NCBI GenBank assembly: GCA_032560695.1
Contig: JAWGHR010000007.1
Coordinates: forward strand, 21,080-85,079
Direction of reading: 5' to 3'
Source: Peptoniphilus_A harei_B
Lineage (GTDB): Bacteria; Bacillota; Clostridia; Tissierellales; Peptoniphilaceae
Length of the DNA: 64,000 bases
Part shown: positions 1-8,323 of the stretch, one piece after another
Numbering within the stretch: the first letter of the stretch is position 1
Layout of the letters: every line of letters starts with the position of its first letter
The notes under the pieces: model-generated
Database searches by the model: none
Told to the model about the DNA's origin: nothing
The model's input: the letters and a program-made list of their open reading frames with translations, nothing else
Translations under genes and position numbers: made by a program

Positions 1-2
1 GA

Positions 3-956
3 AAAAAGAGAATTAGGCAAATTATTTCTATTTCGATTTTTGCACTAATACTTATACTAATTTTCTCAAAAATTTTCTCTGGTATTAAACATTCAAAAGA
101 CACAGAAGTTTCACCTGCCCTAATGTGGTATTACACAAATGAAATTTATAAGGACAGGCCAAGGCCAATCTTTTATGAAAAAGAATACATTTCCAATGTT
201 GCCTTGGATAAACTAAGTCAAATGGAGGATGAATTTATAGTCAAGGGATCCAACCACCTTAAGAAGGTTGACAAGTATGCCTATGACGCAAAAAAAATTC
301 GTGACTACACAGTTCATCAAAACTACAAGGGAGAAAAGAAAATTGTATTCTTGACCTTTGATGATGGACCAAACAATGAAATCACTCCACAAATTTTAGA
401 CACCTTAAAGAGAGAAGATGTTCGTGCTACCTTCTTCTTAGTTGGTAAGTCAATTGGAGATAAGACTGCAGGACGTGTAAAAGAAATTCTTGAAAATGGC
501 AATGCCATTGCAACTCACTCCTTCTCTCACGACTACGACTACCTCTATCCAGGAAGAGTTGTAAGTCCAGAAAGAGTTTATGGAGAAATAGAAAAGACTA
601 ATGAAAGACTTCAAAATATTTTAGGGGATGCTTTCCATTCAAAGGTCTTTAGGTATCCAGGCGGTGAAATGTCCTGGGGCAACACAGAGGCTTCTAATTC
701 TTATCTAGCATCAAGAGATATAAATTGGATTGACTGGAACTGCCTAGTTGGCGATGCAGAGAAAAAGTCTGTTAGACCAACAAGTGCCCAAGGTCAAATA
801 GAATATCTTGACAGGAGCTTAAATAAAAATAAGAACACAAAAATTGCAGTTGTCCTTGCCCACGACGCAAGAAACAAACAACTGACAGCTGACTCCCTAT
901 CAGAAGTTATAAAATACTTTAGAGACAGGGGCTATGAATTTGGAATTTTAAAATAA
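3..956 (+). CDS. Membrane-anchored polysaccharide (peptidoglycan) deacetylase, 5' end outside window
   Basis: NodB-fold carbohydrate deacetylase, expected to remove N-acetyl groups from cell-wall GlcNAc outside the cell. All NodB motifs are visible: TFDDGP (metal/catalytic Asp pair), HSFSH (metal-binding His pair), RYPGG, DWNCLVGD and the late LAH motif. The first ATG is at 123, but the frame stays open upstream to base 3 and encodes a hydrophobic anchor (SIFALILILIFSKIF), so 123 is internal and the true start lies before the window. A hairpin terminator follows. Class confidence is high; the exact substrate (peptidoglycan or another polymer) is inferred. Confidence 0.88.
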   Translation, partial: KKRIRQIISISIFALILILIFSKIFSGIKHSKDTEVSPALMWYYTNEIYKDRPRPIFYEKEYISNVALDKLSQMEDEFIVKGSNHLKKVDKYAYDAKKIRDYTVHQNYKGEKKIVFLTFDDGPNNEITPQILDTLKREDVRATFFLVGKSIGDKTAGRVKEILENGNAIATHSFSHDYDYLYPGRVVSPERVYGEIEKTNERLQNILGDAFHSKVFRYPGGEMSWGNTEASNSYLASRDINWIDWNCLVGDAEKKSVRPTSAQGQIEYLDRSLNKNKNTKIAVVLAHDARNKQLTADSLSEVIKYFRDRGYEFGILK

Positions 957-983
957 TTTTAATTTCAAAAAGTTTATAAAAAT

Positions 984-1019
984 AAGAGGACTGATTTTAT
1001 TTTCAGTCCTCTTTTTATT
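984..1019 (+). terminator. Rho-independent terminator after the deacetylase
   Basis: Inverted repeat AAGAGGACTGA / TCAGTCCTCTT with an 8-base loop, running into TTTTATTT, 27 bases after the stop codon. Confidence 0.85.
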
Positions 1020-1063
1020 TGCCTTATTTATTTTAAATTAAAGCAAGATTATTAATTTTTAAA

Positions 1064-1405
1064 TTAAACTAAGTCCTTTTTTATTAAGTAGATTAAAATA
1101 AATAGGCTGACAAAGGCCAAAATGTAAGAAAATAATATAAAGACAATAAATAAAGACTTTTCACTTTTTTCATCTAGACTTCCAAGGATAAATAGGCTGG
1201 GTAAAAAAGATAAAAAACTAAGATAGGTATAGATAATAAGAAGGACTTTTATAAAAGTAATACTTATATTATCAATAAAAATATAAGCCCAACCCAGGCT
1301 TATAAATATTATAAAGGCATGAATTAAAATCCTATAAATTATATTAGATCTTTTAGGATACTGCCATAGGATTACCTGTAAAAATTTTTTTATATTTCTA
1401 TTCAA
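1064..1405 (-). CDS. Small hypothetical integral membrane protein (113 aa)
   Basis: Not recognised. The product has about three hydrophobic segments (roughly residues 22-46, 51-75 and 85-108) and a basic N-terminus (NRNIKKF), so it is probably a multi-pass membrane protein with its N-terminus inside. Its start ATG lies just after TAGGTGGGGATATAGTTG on the minus strand, which gives a usable Shine-Dalgarno. It stands alone: gltX on the same strand is 160 bases upstream and ends in its own terminator. No motif suggests a function. Confidence 0.55.
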   Translation of the reverse strand: MNRNIKKFLQVILWQYPKRSNIIYRILIHAFIIFISLGWAYIFIDNISITFIKVLLIIYTYLSFLSFLPSLFILGSLDEKSEKSLFIVFILFSYILAFVSLFILIYLIKKDLV

Positions 1406-1526
1406 CTATATCCCCACCTAAAAATTATTTGTAATAATATTATAGTTTATTGATTTAAAAATTATTTACAATTTAAAAAATAAAAAATTATTTTCTTAAA
1501 AAATTTAGATCTTAAGTTTAAAATAA

Positions 1527-1560
1527 AAATAGGACTAATCTCTATGACTAGTCCTAATTT
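1527..1560 (-). terminator. Terminator downstream of gltX
   Basis: On the minus strand TAGGACTAGT / ATTAGTCCTA form a stem followed by TTTTTA, directly after the gltX stop codon. Confidence 0.8.
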
Positions 1561-1564
1561 ATTA

Positions 1565-3040
1565 TTAAAGTGAATTTTTAATTTTTTCTGCTCTTTCAAT
1601 AAGTTTGTCTTTTCCTAATAGGTAAAGAACATTTTGCATTTCTGGTCCGTGAACATTTCCAGAGATTGCTGCTCTTACTGGCATGTAAAGTTTCTTGCCC
1701 TTTACTCCAGAGTCCTTTTGAACTTCCTTCATTAGTCCCTTGGCAGTTTCCATGTCAATTTCATCGTGTGATTTTACAATTTTTATAAAGGAGTCAAGAA
1801 GTCCTGGCACGTGTTCTTGTGCTAGCTCTTCTTTAGCTTGGTCTTCTGTGATTTCGATGTCACCAAATAGGAACTTGATGTGTTCTGGTATATCTTCTAA
1901 CTTGTCACAAGCTTCTCTCACTGTGTCAATTAAGATCTTGTACCATTCAAAGTTGTTTCTAATTTCTTCTTCGCTTAATAGGCCTGATTCAGTTACAAAA
2001 GGAATTGCAAGTTCAGCAAGTTTTTCTAAGTCGTAGGACTTCATGTAATGAGAGTTCACCCAGTTTAACTTGTCTGTGTCAAAAATTCCTCCAGACTTTC
2101 CTACCCTGTCAAAGGAGAATTTTTCTACTAACTCATCTAGGGACATGATTTCTTCCCCATCTTCTGGAGACCAGCCAACAAGTGCAAGGTAGTTTACTAT
2201 ACCTTCTGGTAGGTATCCTCTTTTTCTAAAGTCTTCAACAGAAACATCTCCTTGTCTCTTAGAAAGTTTCTTCCTGTCCTTATTTAAAACTGTAGGAAGG
2301 TGAACAAATTCTGGTGCATCCCAGCCAAGGCATTCATAAAGGTAAACGTGCTTTGGAGTTGATGGAAGCCATTCTTCCCCTCTTACAATGTGAGTGATTC
2401 CCATAAGGTGGTCGTCAACAATTACAGCCATGTGGTAAGTTGGGAAACCATCTGACTTCATTAATACTTGATCGTCAATTTCATCAGTGTTTATTGTAAC
2501 TTTTCCACGAACTGCATCGTTAAAAGTGATGTCCTTGTTCTTTGGAAGTTTAAGTCTTACAACATAATCTTCTCCAGCTGCAACTCTCTTCTTAGCTTCT
2601 TCTAGAGGAATTCCACGGCAAAGTCCATCATACTTAGGCACCTTTCCCTTAATTCTTTGTTCTTCACGAAGATTATCTAATCTTTCCTTTGAACAGAAAC
2701 AGTAATAAGCGTGTCCTTCTTCAATTAGTTGATCAACATATTTTTTGTAGATGTCTAATCTTTCTGATTGGATGTAAGGTCCACATTCGCCAACTTCTGT
2801 TAGCTTGCCATCCTTAACAACAACACCTTCGTCATGAGATATGCCTGCCCACTCAAGGGATTCAATTAGGTTTTCTATGGCACCTTCTACATATCTTGTC
2901 CTATCTGTATCTTCTATTCTCAAAACAAATTTGCCGCCATTTTTCTTTGCGTATAAGTAATTGTAAAGAGCTGTTCTCAAACCTCCAATGTGAAGGTAAC
3001 CTGTTGGTGATGGTGCAAATCTTAATTTAATATCTGACAT
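1565..3040 (-). CDS. gltX: Glutamyl-tRNA synthetase
   Basis: Class I aminoacyl-tRNA synthetase that charges tRNA-Glu with glutamate in the cytoplasm. The class I signatures are clear: PTGYLHIGGLRTALYN at residues 11-26 (HIGH equivalent) and KLSKRQGD near residue 257 (KMSKS equivalent), with the C-terminal anticodon-binding helical domain after residue 330. The 491 aa length is normal for bacterial GltX. GAAAGGAAGAA precedes the ATG. It lies 29 bases downstream of the SLH-protein gene and may share its transcript, and it ends at a terminator. Whether it is discriminating or also charges tRNA-Gln cannot be told here. Confidence 0.97.
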   Translation of the reverse strand: MSDIKLRFAPSPTGYLHIGGLRTALYNYLYAKKNGGKFVLRIEDTDRTRYVEGAIENLIESLEWAGISHDEGVVVKDGKLTEVGECGPYIQSERLDIYKKYVDQLIEEGHAYYCFCSKERLDNLREEQRIKGKVPKYDGLCRGIPLEEAKKRVAAGEDYVVRLKLPKNKDITFNDAVRGKVTINTDEIDDQVLMKSDGFPTYHMAVIVDDHLMGITHIVRGEEWLPSTPKHVYLYECLGWDAPEFVHLPTVLNKDRKKLSKRQGDVSVEDFRKRGYLPEGIVNYLALVGWSPEDGEEIMSLDELVEKFSFDRVGKSGGIFDTDKLNWVNSHYMKSYDLEKLAELAIPFVTESGLLSEEEIRNNFEWYKILIDTVREACDKLEDIPEHIKFLFGDIEITEDQAKEELAQEHVPGLLDSFIKIVKSHDEIDMETAKGLMKEVQKDSGVKGKKLYMPVRAAISGNVHGPEMQNVLYLLGKDKLIERAEKIKNSL

Positions 3041-3069
3041 TATTTCTTCCTTTCTATTTATTTTTCTAT

Positions 3070-4632
3070 TTACTTTGCTGTAATTTCTATAACTTGATAA
3101 TAAGCCCAGTGGTTCCTCTTAAGGTCCTTAAATGGGTTCTTTGAATACTTATCCAAGAAAGACTTGTTGATCTTCCTATCTAAAACTTTATTAAATATAG
3201 TGGCAGCTTCTGCCCTTGTTATTTTATCATTTGGTTTGAATTCATTTTTTGACTTTCCAACCATAATTCCGTGACTTGACAAGGCATTTATAGCATCACT
3301 TGCCCAATAATTTTCCTTTACGTCTTTAAACTCAATTGGGTTGTTACCAACATTTAATTTCAGATAATTTGCCATCATGCTGGCAAACTGTGCCCTAGTC
3401 ATTGGCTCTTTTGGTCTAAAAGTTCCATCTTCATAACCTGAAATTAGACCTTGTTTTTCTATGAAGACAATGTTGTCGTAGAACCATTGGCTCTCCTTCA
3501 AGTCGCTAAAAGAAGACTCTCCATTTGCCTTGGCCTTGTCGTCAATTAATCTCTTTAAAACTGAAGCAGCCTCTGCCCTAGTTATTTTTTCGTTTGGAGC
3601 GAACTTATCACTAGATATACCTGCCATATATGGAAGTCTAATAAGCTCAATAGACTTTTGAAGTTCTTCAAGAGACTTATTGATTTCATCAGTTGAAACT
3701 TCGCTTTTTACTACAATATATTCAGCTGATGCAATGGCTGCACGAAGTCTTCTTTCATTTTGAATTCCTGCTTTGGCAGTGGAAAGATTTTTCGCAAAGT
3801 CCACATAGTCTGTTAACTTTTCAAGAGTTTTTATTGTGCTATAAGTTTCTAGTTCGTCGTTGTTTTCATTGACAAGCTCTGTTGATTTTTTGGCTTCAAG
3901 CTTAGCTTTTACCATGTAATCTAGGCTTGCTTCCTTGTCCTTTGTGCTTGCTGCAATCCTAAGATAAGATCCTTCTTTTAAATCTAGACCTTCAAATTTA
4001 AAGTTTCCCTTTTCATCTGCCTTTGTAGTGGCAACAAGTTTTTTATCGATGGCAAGTCTTAAGTCAGCATTTTTTTCTGTTGTGCCTTGGATTTCACTTG
4101 ATCCATCATAAACATCCTTGATAGTCAAAACTCCATTTTGAGTTTTCGTTGAGGACTCAAGATTTTTTTGGTCACTTTTAGTGTCCCCTTCCTTGTCCAC
4201 ATAGGATAGGACAAAGGAGTTTTTTAAGTTGGAACTTGATCCAACATCACTTTTTACCCTAGTAGAAATTTCTAGGTTTAGCCTGTCGCCCTTGATAACA
4301 GATAGGTCGTTGGCATTGATTGTTACAATGTTTTGGTCCTTTCCCTTAATGGAAGTTTCCCTAATGTCTAACTTGCCAGCCACTTCCTTCTCATCAAGTA
4401 GCCTTGTTTCCTTTACATCAAGTGCCTTATCGAACAAAAGAGTTACAGAGAAAGATGAATATTTTTCCTTGTAGTCTCTTGGCAAATTTACAATTAAATT
4501 ATACTTTAGAGTGTCCCCACTCTTTGCCTGAGATAGTCCAGGTTGTTCTAAGACAACTTGAATGTCTTCAGCTGCAAAGACATTTACAAAAAGAGTGAAA
4601 GCCATAAGAATGTATAAAAACAATTTTTTCAT
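3070..4632 (-). CDS. Secreted surface protein with three C-terminal SLH domains
   Basis: Exported wall-associated protein. Residues 1-21 form a Sec signal peptide (KKLFLYILMAFTLFVNVFA, AxA-like cleavage near 21). Residues about 25-165 look like a beta-rich adhesin domain, 170-245 like an Ig-type/carboxypeptidase-regulatory-like repeat (GNFKFEGLDLKEGSY), 250-335 like a helical spacer, and three SLH repeats follow to the C-terminus (FAPNEKITRAEAASVLKRLI, FRPKEPMTRAQFASMMANYL, FKPNDKITRAEAATIFNKVL, each followed by an F.DL/V..W.. block). SLH repeats normally bind pyruvylated secondary cell-wall polymer. The ligand of the N-terminal part is unknown. Confidence 0.88.
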   Translation of the reverse strand: MKKLFLYILMAFTLFVNVFAAEDIQVVLEQPGLSQAKSGDTLKYNLIVNLPRDYKEKYSSFSVTLLFDKALDVKETRLLDEKEVAGKLDIRETSIKGKDQNIVTINANDLSVIKGDRLNLEISTRVKSDVGSSSNLKNSFVLSYVDKEGDTKSDQKNLESSTKTQNGVLTIKDVYDGSSEIQGTTEKNADLRLAIDKKLVATTKADEKGNFKFEGLDLKEGSYLRIAASTKDKEASLDYMVKAKLEAKKSTELVNENNDELETYSTIKTLEKLTDYVDFAKNLSTAKAGIQNERRLRAAIASAEYIVVKSEVSTDEINKSLEELQKSIELIRLPYMAGISSDKFAPNEKITRAEAASVLKRLIDDKAKANGESSFSDLKESQWFYDNIVFIEKQGLISGYEDGTFRPKEPMTRAQFASMMANYLKLNVGNNPIEFKDVKENYWASDAINALSSHGIMVGKSKNEFKPNDKITRAEAATIFNKVLDRKINKSFLDKYSKNPFKDLKRNHWAYYQVIEITAK

Positions 4633-4658
4633 AAGAACGCCCCCTTAATATATTTATA

Positions 4659-4687
4659 ATTATACTAAAGGGGCCTTAACAATTCAA
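4659..4687 (-). promoter_or_regulatory. Promoter for the SLH-protein/gltX unit
   Basis: On the minus strand TTGAAT (4682-4687), a 17-base spacer and TATAAT (4659-4664), 27 bases before the start codon. A GTAAGC / GCTTAC inverted repeat sits just upstream at 4708-4725 and could be an operator. Confidence 0.7.
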
Positions 4688-4765
4688 TAAATGAGGCTTT
4701 TTTAAATGTAAGCTGTCATGCTTACTTTAAAATAAACTTTTGCTAAGTTGCATTTGTAAAATTTT

Positions 4766-4925
4766 AAAATCAAAGGACTTGATACGTAGTTATAACTTTA
4801 TAAGTAACTATGACTTTGTAAAAAAATATGACTTTATACTAATTTATAACTTAATAAATATTTATGACTTTATTAACATTTACAACTCAATCATTAACCA
4901 TGATCCTATAAAAAATCTTTCACTC
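4766..4925. repeat. Degenerate AT-rich intergenic repeat (TATGACTTTAT-like units)
   Basis: Loosely repeated units of about 18-30 bases built on TATGACTTTAT / TATAACTTAAT recur five or six times between the SLH-protein promoter and the pbuG terminator. A 71-residue open frame across it is a by-product (repeated IYDFIN-like residues) with no ribosome binding site. No gene is seen here. Confidence 0.45.
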
Positions 4926-4944
4926 ACAAACTTAAAATCCATAA

Positions 4945-4985
4945 CAATAAAATAGGACTCCAAAATAATTTTTGAAGTCCTAAAG
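4945..4985 (-). terminator. Terminator downstream of the purine permease
   Basis: Minus strand TAGGACTTC / GGAGTCCTA stem followed by TTTTATT, just after the pbuG stop. Confidence 0.75.
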
Positions 4986-5001
4986 ATTTACTATAAATTT
5001 C

Positions 5002-6327
5002 TTATAAAGGTAAGATTGGTCTTAGATATCTTAGTGTAAATATAAGGGCCAATAGGTACATAACAGGTGAAACTTCTTTTCCACGTCCTGTTGTCACCTT
5101 TAAGATTACATAAGAGATCATTCCCACAGAAATACCTTCTGCAATTGAATAAGCAAAGGGCATTGTCACCATTGTCAAAAAGGCTGGAACTGATTCTGTG
5201 TAGTCATCTAATTTTATTTGATTAATTGGACTAATCATAAAAAGTCCTACCATTACAAGAGCAGCTGATGTTGCTTGTGCTGGCACAATTGAAAAAATCG
5301 GGAATAAAAATAGTGATATAAAGAAGAAGAAGGCACAAGATATAGTTGTAAGTCCAGTTCTTCCTCCGTCAGCAACACCTGATGCTGATTCAACAAAAGT
5401 TGTAACAGTAGATGTTCCTAAAAGGGCACCAATAACTGTTCCAATGGCATCAGATAAAAGTGCACGACCAACTCCTGGTAGGTTTCCATCTTCATCAATT
5501 AGGTCTGCCTTAGTTGCAACTCCAGTAAGAGTTCCCACTGTGTCAAATAAGTCTACAAATAGGAATGTAAACATTACAGAGAACATATCAAAAGTGAATA
5601 TGTCTCCCCAGTGAAGCTTAAAGGCAACAGGACTAAGTGATGGTGGAAGTGAAAATAACATTCCTCCTGGTAAGTGACTAACTCCTAAGATAAGAGCAAG
5701 CACAGTTCCAGTTATAATTCCATATAAAAGTGCTCCTTTTACATTTTTTGCAGTAAGAAGTGCCATCACCATAAGTGATACTATAAAAACAAGAGATGGT
5801 CTTGATGCAATATCTCCAAGAGCAATAAGAGTTGCGTCGTTATCAACAATAACTCCTGCTGAGATAAGTCCCACTAGGGTAATGAAAAGTCCAATACCAA
5901 CTGATACTGCATTCTTAAGTGACATTGGTATTGAAGTAAATATGGCTTCACGAATATTGAAGAAGCTCATCACTATAAATACAATACCTTCCAAGAATAC
6001 TGCAGTTAGGGCGTAAGACCAGTCGTGACCCATGCTTAGGACAACTGTGTAAGTGAAGAAAGCATTAAGTCCCATTCCTGCTGAAAGTGCGAAGGGCAAG
6101 TTTGCAAAAAATCCCATAAAGATCATTGCAATAATTGAAGCAAGTATGGTCGCAGTGAAAACTCCACCCTTGTCCATTCCAGTTTCAGATAGCATATTTG
6201 GATTTACAACAAGAATATATGACATTGTCATAAAAGTTGTAAGCCCTGCCAAAAACTCTGTCTTGGCATTAGTCTTCCTCTCATTGAGAGAAAAAGTTCT
6301 TTCTAAAAAACTTGAATTTGTTTCCAT
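5002..6327 (-). CDS. pbuG: NCS2/AzgA-type guanine/hypoxanthine permease
   Basis: Proton-coupled purine base importer in the cytoplasmic membrane, about 12-14 hydrophobic segments across 441 aa, the normal AzgA length. Family features visible are the N-terminal FLAGLTTFMTMSYILVVNP, the ALSAGMGLNAFF motif (substrate-site loop), VDLFDTVGTLTGVA and a second half-site GTSTVTTFVESASGVADGGRTGL. GAGGAGGAAAAA precedes the ATG. I looked for a purine riboswitch in the 140-base upstream gap and did not see one. It may take adenine, guanine or hypoxanthine; the subfamily is clear, the exact base is not. Confidence 0.9.
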   Translation of the reverse strand: METNSSFLERTFSLNERKTNAKTEFLAGLTTFMTMSYILVVNPNMLSETGMDKGGVFTATILASIIAMIFMGFFANLPFALSAGMGLNAFFTYTVVLSMGHDWSYALTAVFLEGIVFIVMSFFNIREAIFTSIPMSLKNAVSVGIGLFITLVGLISAGVIVDNDATLIALGDIASRPSLVFIVSLMVMALLTAKNVKGALLYGIITGTVLALILGVSHLPGGMLFSLPPSLSPVAFKLHWGDIFTFDMFSVMFTFLFVDLFDTVGTLTGVATKADLIDEDGNLPGVGRALLSDAIGTVIGALLGTSTVTTFVESASGVADGGRTGLTTISCAFFFFISLFLFPIFSIVPAQATSAALVMVGLFMISPINQIKLDDYTESVPAFLTMVTMPFAYSIAEGISVGMISYVILKVTTGRGKEVSPVMYLLALIFTLRYLRPILPL

Positions 6328-6426
6328 TTTTTCCTCCTCATTTAAAATACATTTTCAATTCTATCACATTAGGAGACAAATGGCAGGATGTTGATAAATT
6401 TTTTCTTTGAAAATAATTTTTAAATC

Positions 6427-6466
6427 AAAAAAAGACTCTTGAAGTGGGGCTTCAAAAGTCTTTCTT
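6427..6466 (-). terminator. Terminator of the GntR/ABC operon
   Basis: Minus strand AAAGACTTTTGAAG / CTTCAAGAGTCTTT, a long stem with a short GC-rich loop, followed by a T tract; it begins just after the last operon gene. Confidence 0.85.
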
Positions 6467-6468
6467 TT

Positions 6469-7107
6469 CTAATAATCTTTTCTTTCTCCTAGTATTCGAG
6501 AGATTATATAAATTGTTATTACAAAGGCAAGTAAAAATAAAGTTAATTTAAGAGAACTTGTTCTTTTTATTATGCCTACAAAAAATCCTGCTGGGTTTGC
6601 TCCAAACTTATCTAAGATAGGTAGAAGAGCTGGTGATGCTGTAAACATTGTACCCACTCCACTAGTTTGTCCAAAGTGAAGATAGATTGGGATACTTATA
6701 AGATAATATGCCATCATATAAATTGAAATAAAAAGTCCAATCTTAAATTCAAGACCATTTATTTCAATATTTTGTAAGATGTAAGTCATTAAAAGTGAAT
6801 CTATTATAAATATACTTAATACCTTCAAGAACTTTACATTTATTATGTCAGCTCTTGATGCACCAATACATAATAAATAGGGTTTGCTCTTGTCAATCAT
6901 CATGCCTTCACTACTTATTACGTATAAGACGAAGTGTAATAGGATAGTTGCTAGAAAAAATAGGGCAAAGGGTTTTTCTGCAAAGAAACTAAATTCTTTT
7001 GTAAAAAGTCCTAGGCTCTTAATGGCAAAAATCATTGCAATAAATATGAGATAAACAATAATAAATTTTTTCCTAATTTTAAAATCATTTTTTAAAAGAA
7101 TTTTCAT
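6469..7107 (-). CDS. ABC-2-type transporter membrane protein (212 aa)
   Basis: Last gene of a five-gene operon headed by a YtrA-type regulator. The protein has five or six hydrophobic segments (roughly residues 13-33, 48-66, 89-107, 127-145 and 187-205) and no enzyme motif, as expected for the permease half of an ABC-2 exporter. It begins 4 bases inside the preceding gene (ATGA overlap), so translation is probably coupled. It differs from the two preceding permeases, which resemble one another. It could instead be an accessory membrane subunit. The cargo is unknown; relatives of YtrBCDEF have been linked to cell-envelope antibiotic stress. Confidence 0.7.
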   Translation of the reverse strand: MKILLKNDFKIRKKFIIVYLIFIAMIFAIKSLGLFTKEFSFFAEKPFALFFLATILLHFVLYVISSEGMMIDKSKPYLLCIGASRADIINVKFLKVLSIFIIDSLLMTYILQNIEINGLEFKIGLFISIYMMAYYLISIPIYLHFGQTSGVGTMFTASPALLPILDKFGANPAGFFVGIIKRTSSLKLTLFLLAFVITIYIISRILGERKDY

Positions 7108-7721
7108 ACTATCCCCCTCTCCCTCAAATATTTTGTGGAATATCTATAGTCTAAGCTAAAGGACAAGATGCAAATTATTATTGAGCCTACTATAAATATT
7201 GGTCTGTAGTTAATTAAAATGTCATAATTGGTCATGTAGATCAAACCAAAAATTAAAGCAAATCCAACAATCAATAGACCATAGAGAAATGCCACTAAAC
7301 CTTTTTTGTATTTTGTAAAAATAAGGTGACTTAGGCTAAAGGCGAAAAAGTCCAAGGCTATTAGTAGGTTGATATACATATTTAAAATAAGTCTGTCTTC
7401 GTCACCACTAGCAATTAATCCAATTAAGAATACAATAGAAGTAAGAATAAATATTATTAAATTTTTTATAATCTTAGCAAGAGAATAATCTTTTATAGAT
7501 ACTGGCATAGTCATGAACTTTTGAAAATCTTTGAAGTTATCTCCAAAAACAACTTGTGACCTCAAAGTAAAGACCATAATAAAAGCCCATTGTATAAAAA
7601 ATTGCTCAGATTTTTCCCCTGTAATCACAACACTCAAAGCTAGAATTGCCCCAATAACAATTACCATTGGAAGGGCAATATTCCTTACAAGTTTAAAGTC
7701 ATTATATAAAACTGCTTTCAT
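7104..7721 (-). CDS. ABC transporter permease, paralogue of the next gene upstream (205 aa)
   Basis: Six-segment membrane protein that starts MKAVLYNDFKL. It shares its layout and several stretches with the adjacent 201-aa protein: FTLRSQVVFGDNF versus YTLRGQIIFGDKY, then MTMPVSIKDYSLAKIIKN versus LTMPVSINDYALGKIIRN. The two genes therefore arose by tandem duplication and probably form a heterodimeric membrane channel for the upstream ATPase. Neighbouring genes overlap by 4 bases on both sides. Permease role is inferred from context and topology; substrate unknown. Confidence 0.78.
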   Translation of the reverse strand: MKAVLYNDFKLVRNIALPMVIVIGAILALSVVITGEKSEQFFIQWAFIMVFTLRSQVVFGDNFKDFQKFMTMPVSIKDYSLAKIIKNLIIFILTSIVFLIGLIASGDEDRLILNMYINLLIALDFFAFSLSHLIFTKYKKGLVAFLYGLLIVGFALIFGLIYMTNYDILINYRPIFIVGSIIICILSFSLDYRYSTKYLRERGIV

Positions 7722-8323
7722 ACTATCTCATTCTCCTTTAAAAGTTTTGATGAGAATTTATAATCCACAAAAACTGAAATTACTGGTAAGGCTATGGAAA
7801 GAATTATAAAAATTATTTTGTAATTCAAAAGATACTTGGTGTATCTAAGCAATGGCATCCCAACTAATAAAACAGATAATATATAAATTATAAAAATATA
7901 AGATTTTTTATATTTTGAAAAAAATACGTGAAAGATGCTCATTAAGCTAAAATCAATCGCTAAAAAATAAAATATATATCTTATTAAAATTTCCACAGTA
8001 ATATTGTTTCGAAAAATTGCTAAGGAAATTAGATGTGCCATTGACGTTATTATATAAACCATTATATTCCTAATGATTTTCCCAAGAGCATAATCATTAA
8101 TAGAAACTGGCATTGTTAGGAACTTACCCATGTCACTGTACTTATCTCCAAATATAATTTGACCTCTCAGTGTATAAGTGACAATCCCTATGCAATAAAT
8201 AAAAAACCTGTTATCTGATTCTATATTATTAATAAAAATTAAGAATATTAATACCAATCCTAGGATAGAAGCTAAAAAATAATACTTAAATATTTTCCAC
8301 TCATTTATTAATACTGCTTTCAT
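7718..8323 (-). CDS. ABC transporter permease, first of the tandem pair (201 aa)
   Basis: Membrane protein with about six hydrophobic segments and the motifs TLRGQIIFGDKYSDMGKFL and MPVSINDYALGKIIRN shared with its downstream paralogue. It overlaps the ATPase gene by 4 bases (ATGA) and so is co-translated with it. The TLR.Q..FGD.. and MP(V/I)S...Y...K.. pattern occurs in ABC-2 permeases of YtrC/D-like and YxlG-like systems. The cargo cannot be read from the sequence. Confidence 0.78.
   Translation of the reverse strand: MKAVLINEWKIFKYYFLASILGLVLIFLIFINNIESDNRFFIYCIGIVTYTLRGQIIFGDKYSDMGKFLTMPVSINDYALGKIIRNIMVYIITSMAHLISLAIFRNNITVEILIRYIFYFLAIDFSLMSIFHVFFSKYKKSYIFIIYILSVLLVGMPLLRYTKYLLNYKIIFIILSIALPVISVFVDYKFSSKLLKENEIV

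Noticed and set aside
4766..4925. Possible CRISPR array
   Set aside because: The units are degenerate, without constant-length unique spacers, and there are no cas genes in the window.
4740..4955. 71-residue plus-strand frame with repeated tyrosine/isoleucine-rich segments
   Set aside because: It is produced by the AT-rich intergenic repeat, has no ribosome binding site and no sensible hydropathy.
6328..6468. Possible purine riboswitch in front of the permease
   Set aside because: None of the conserved junction or loop bases of the purine aptamer are present.
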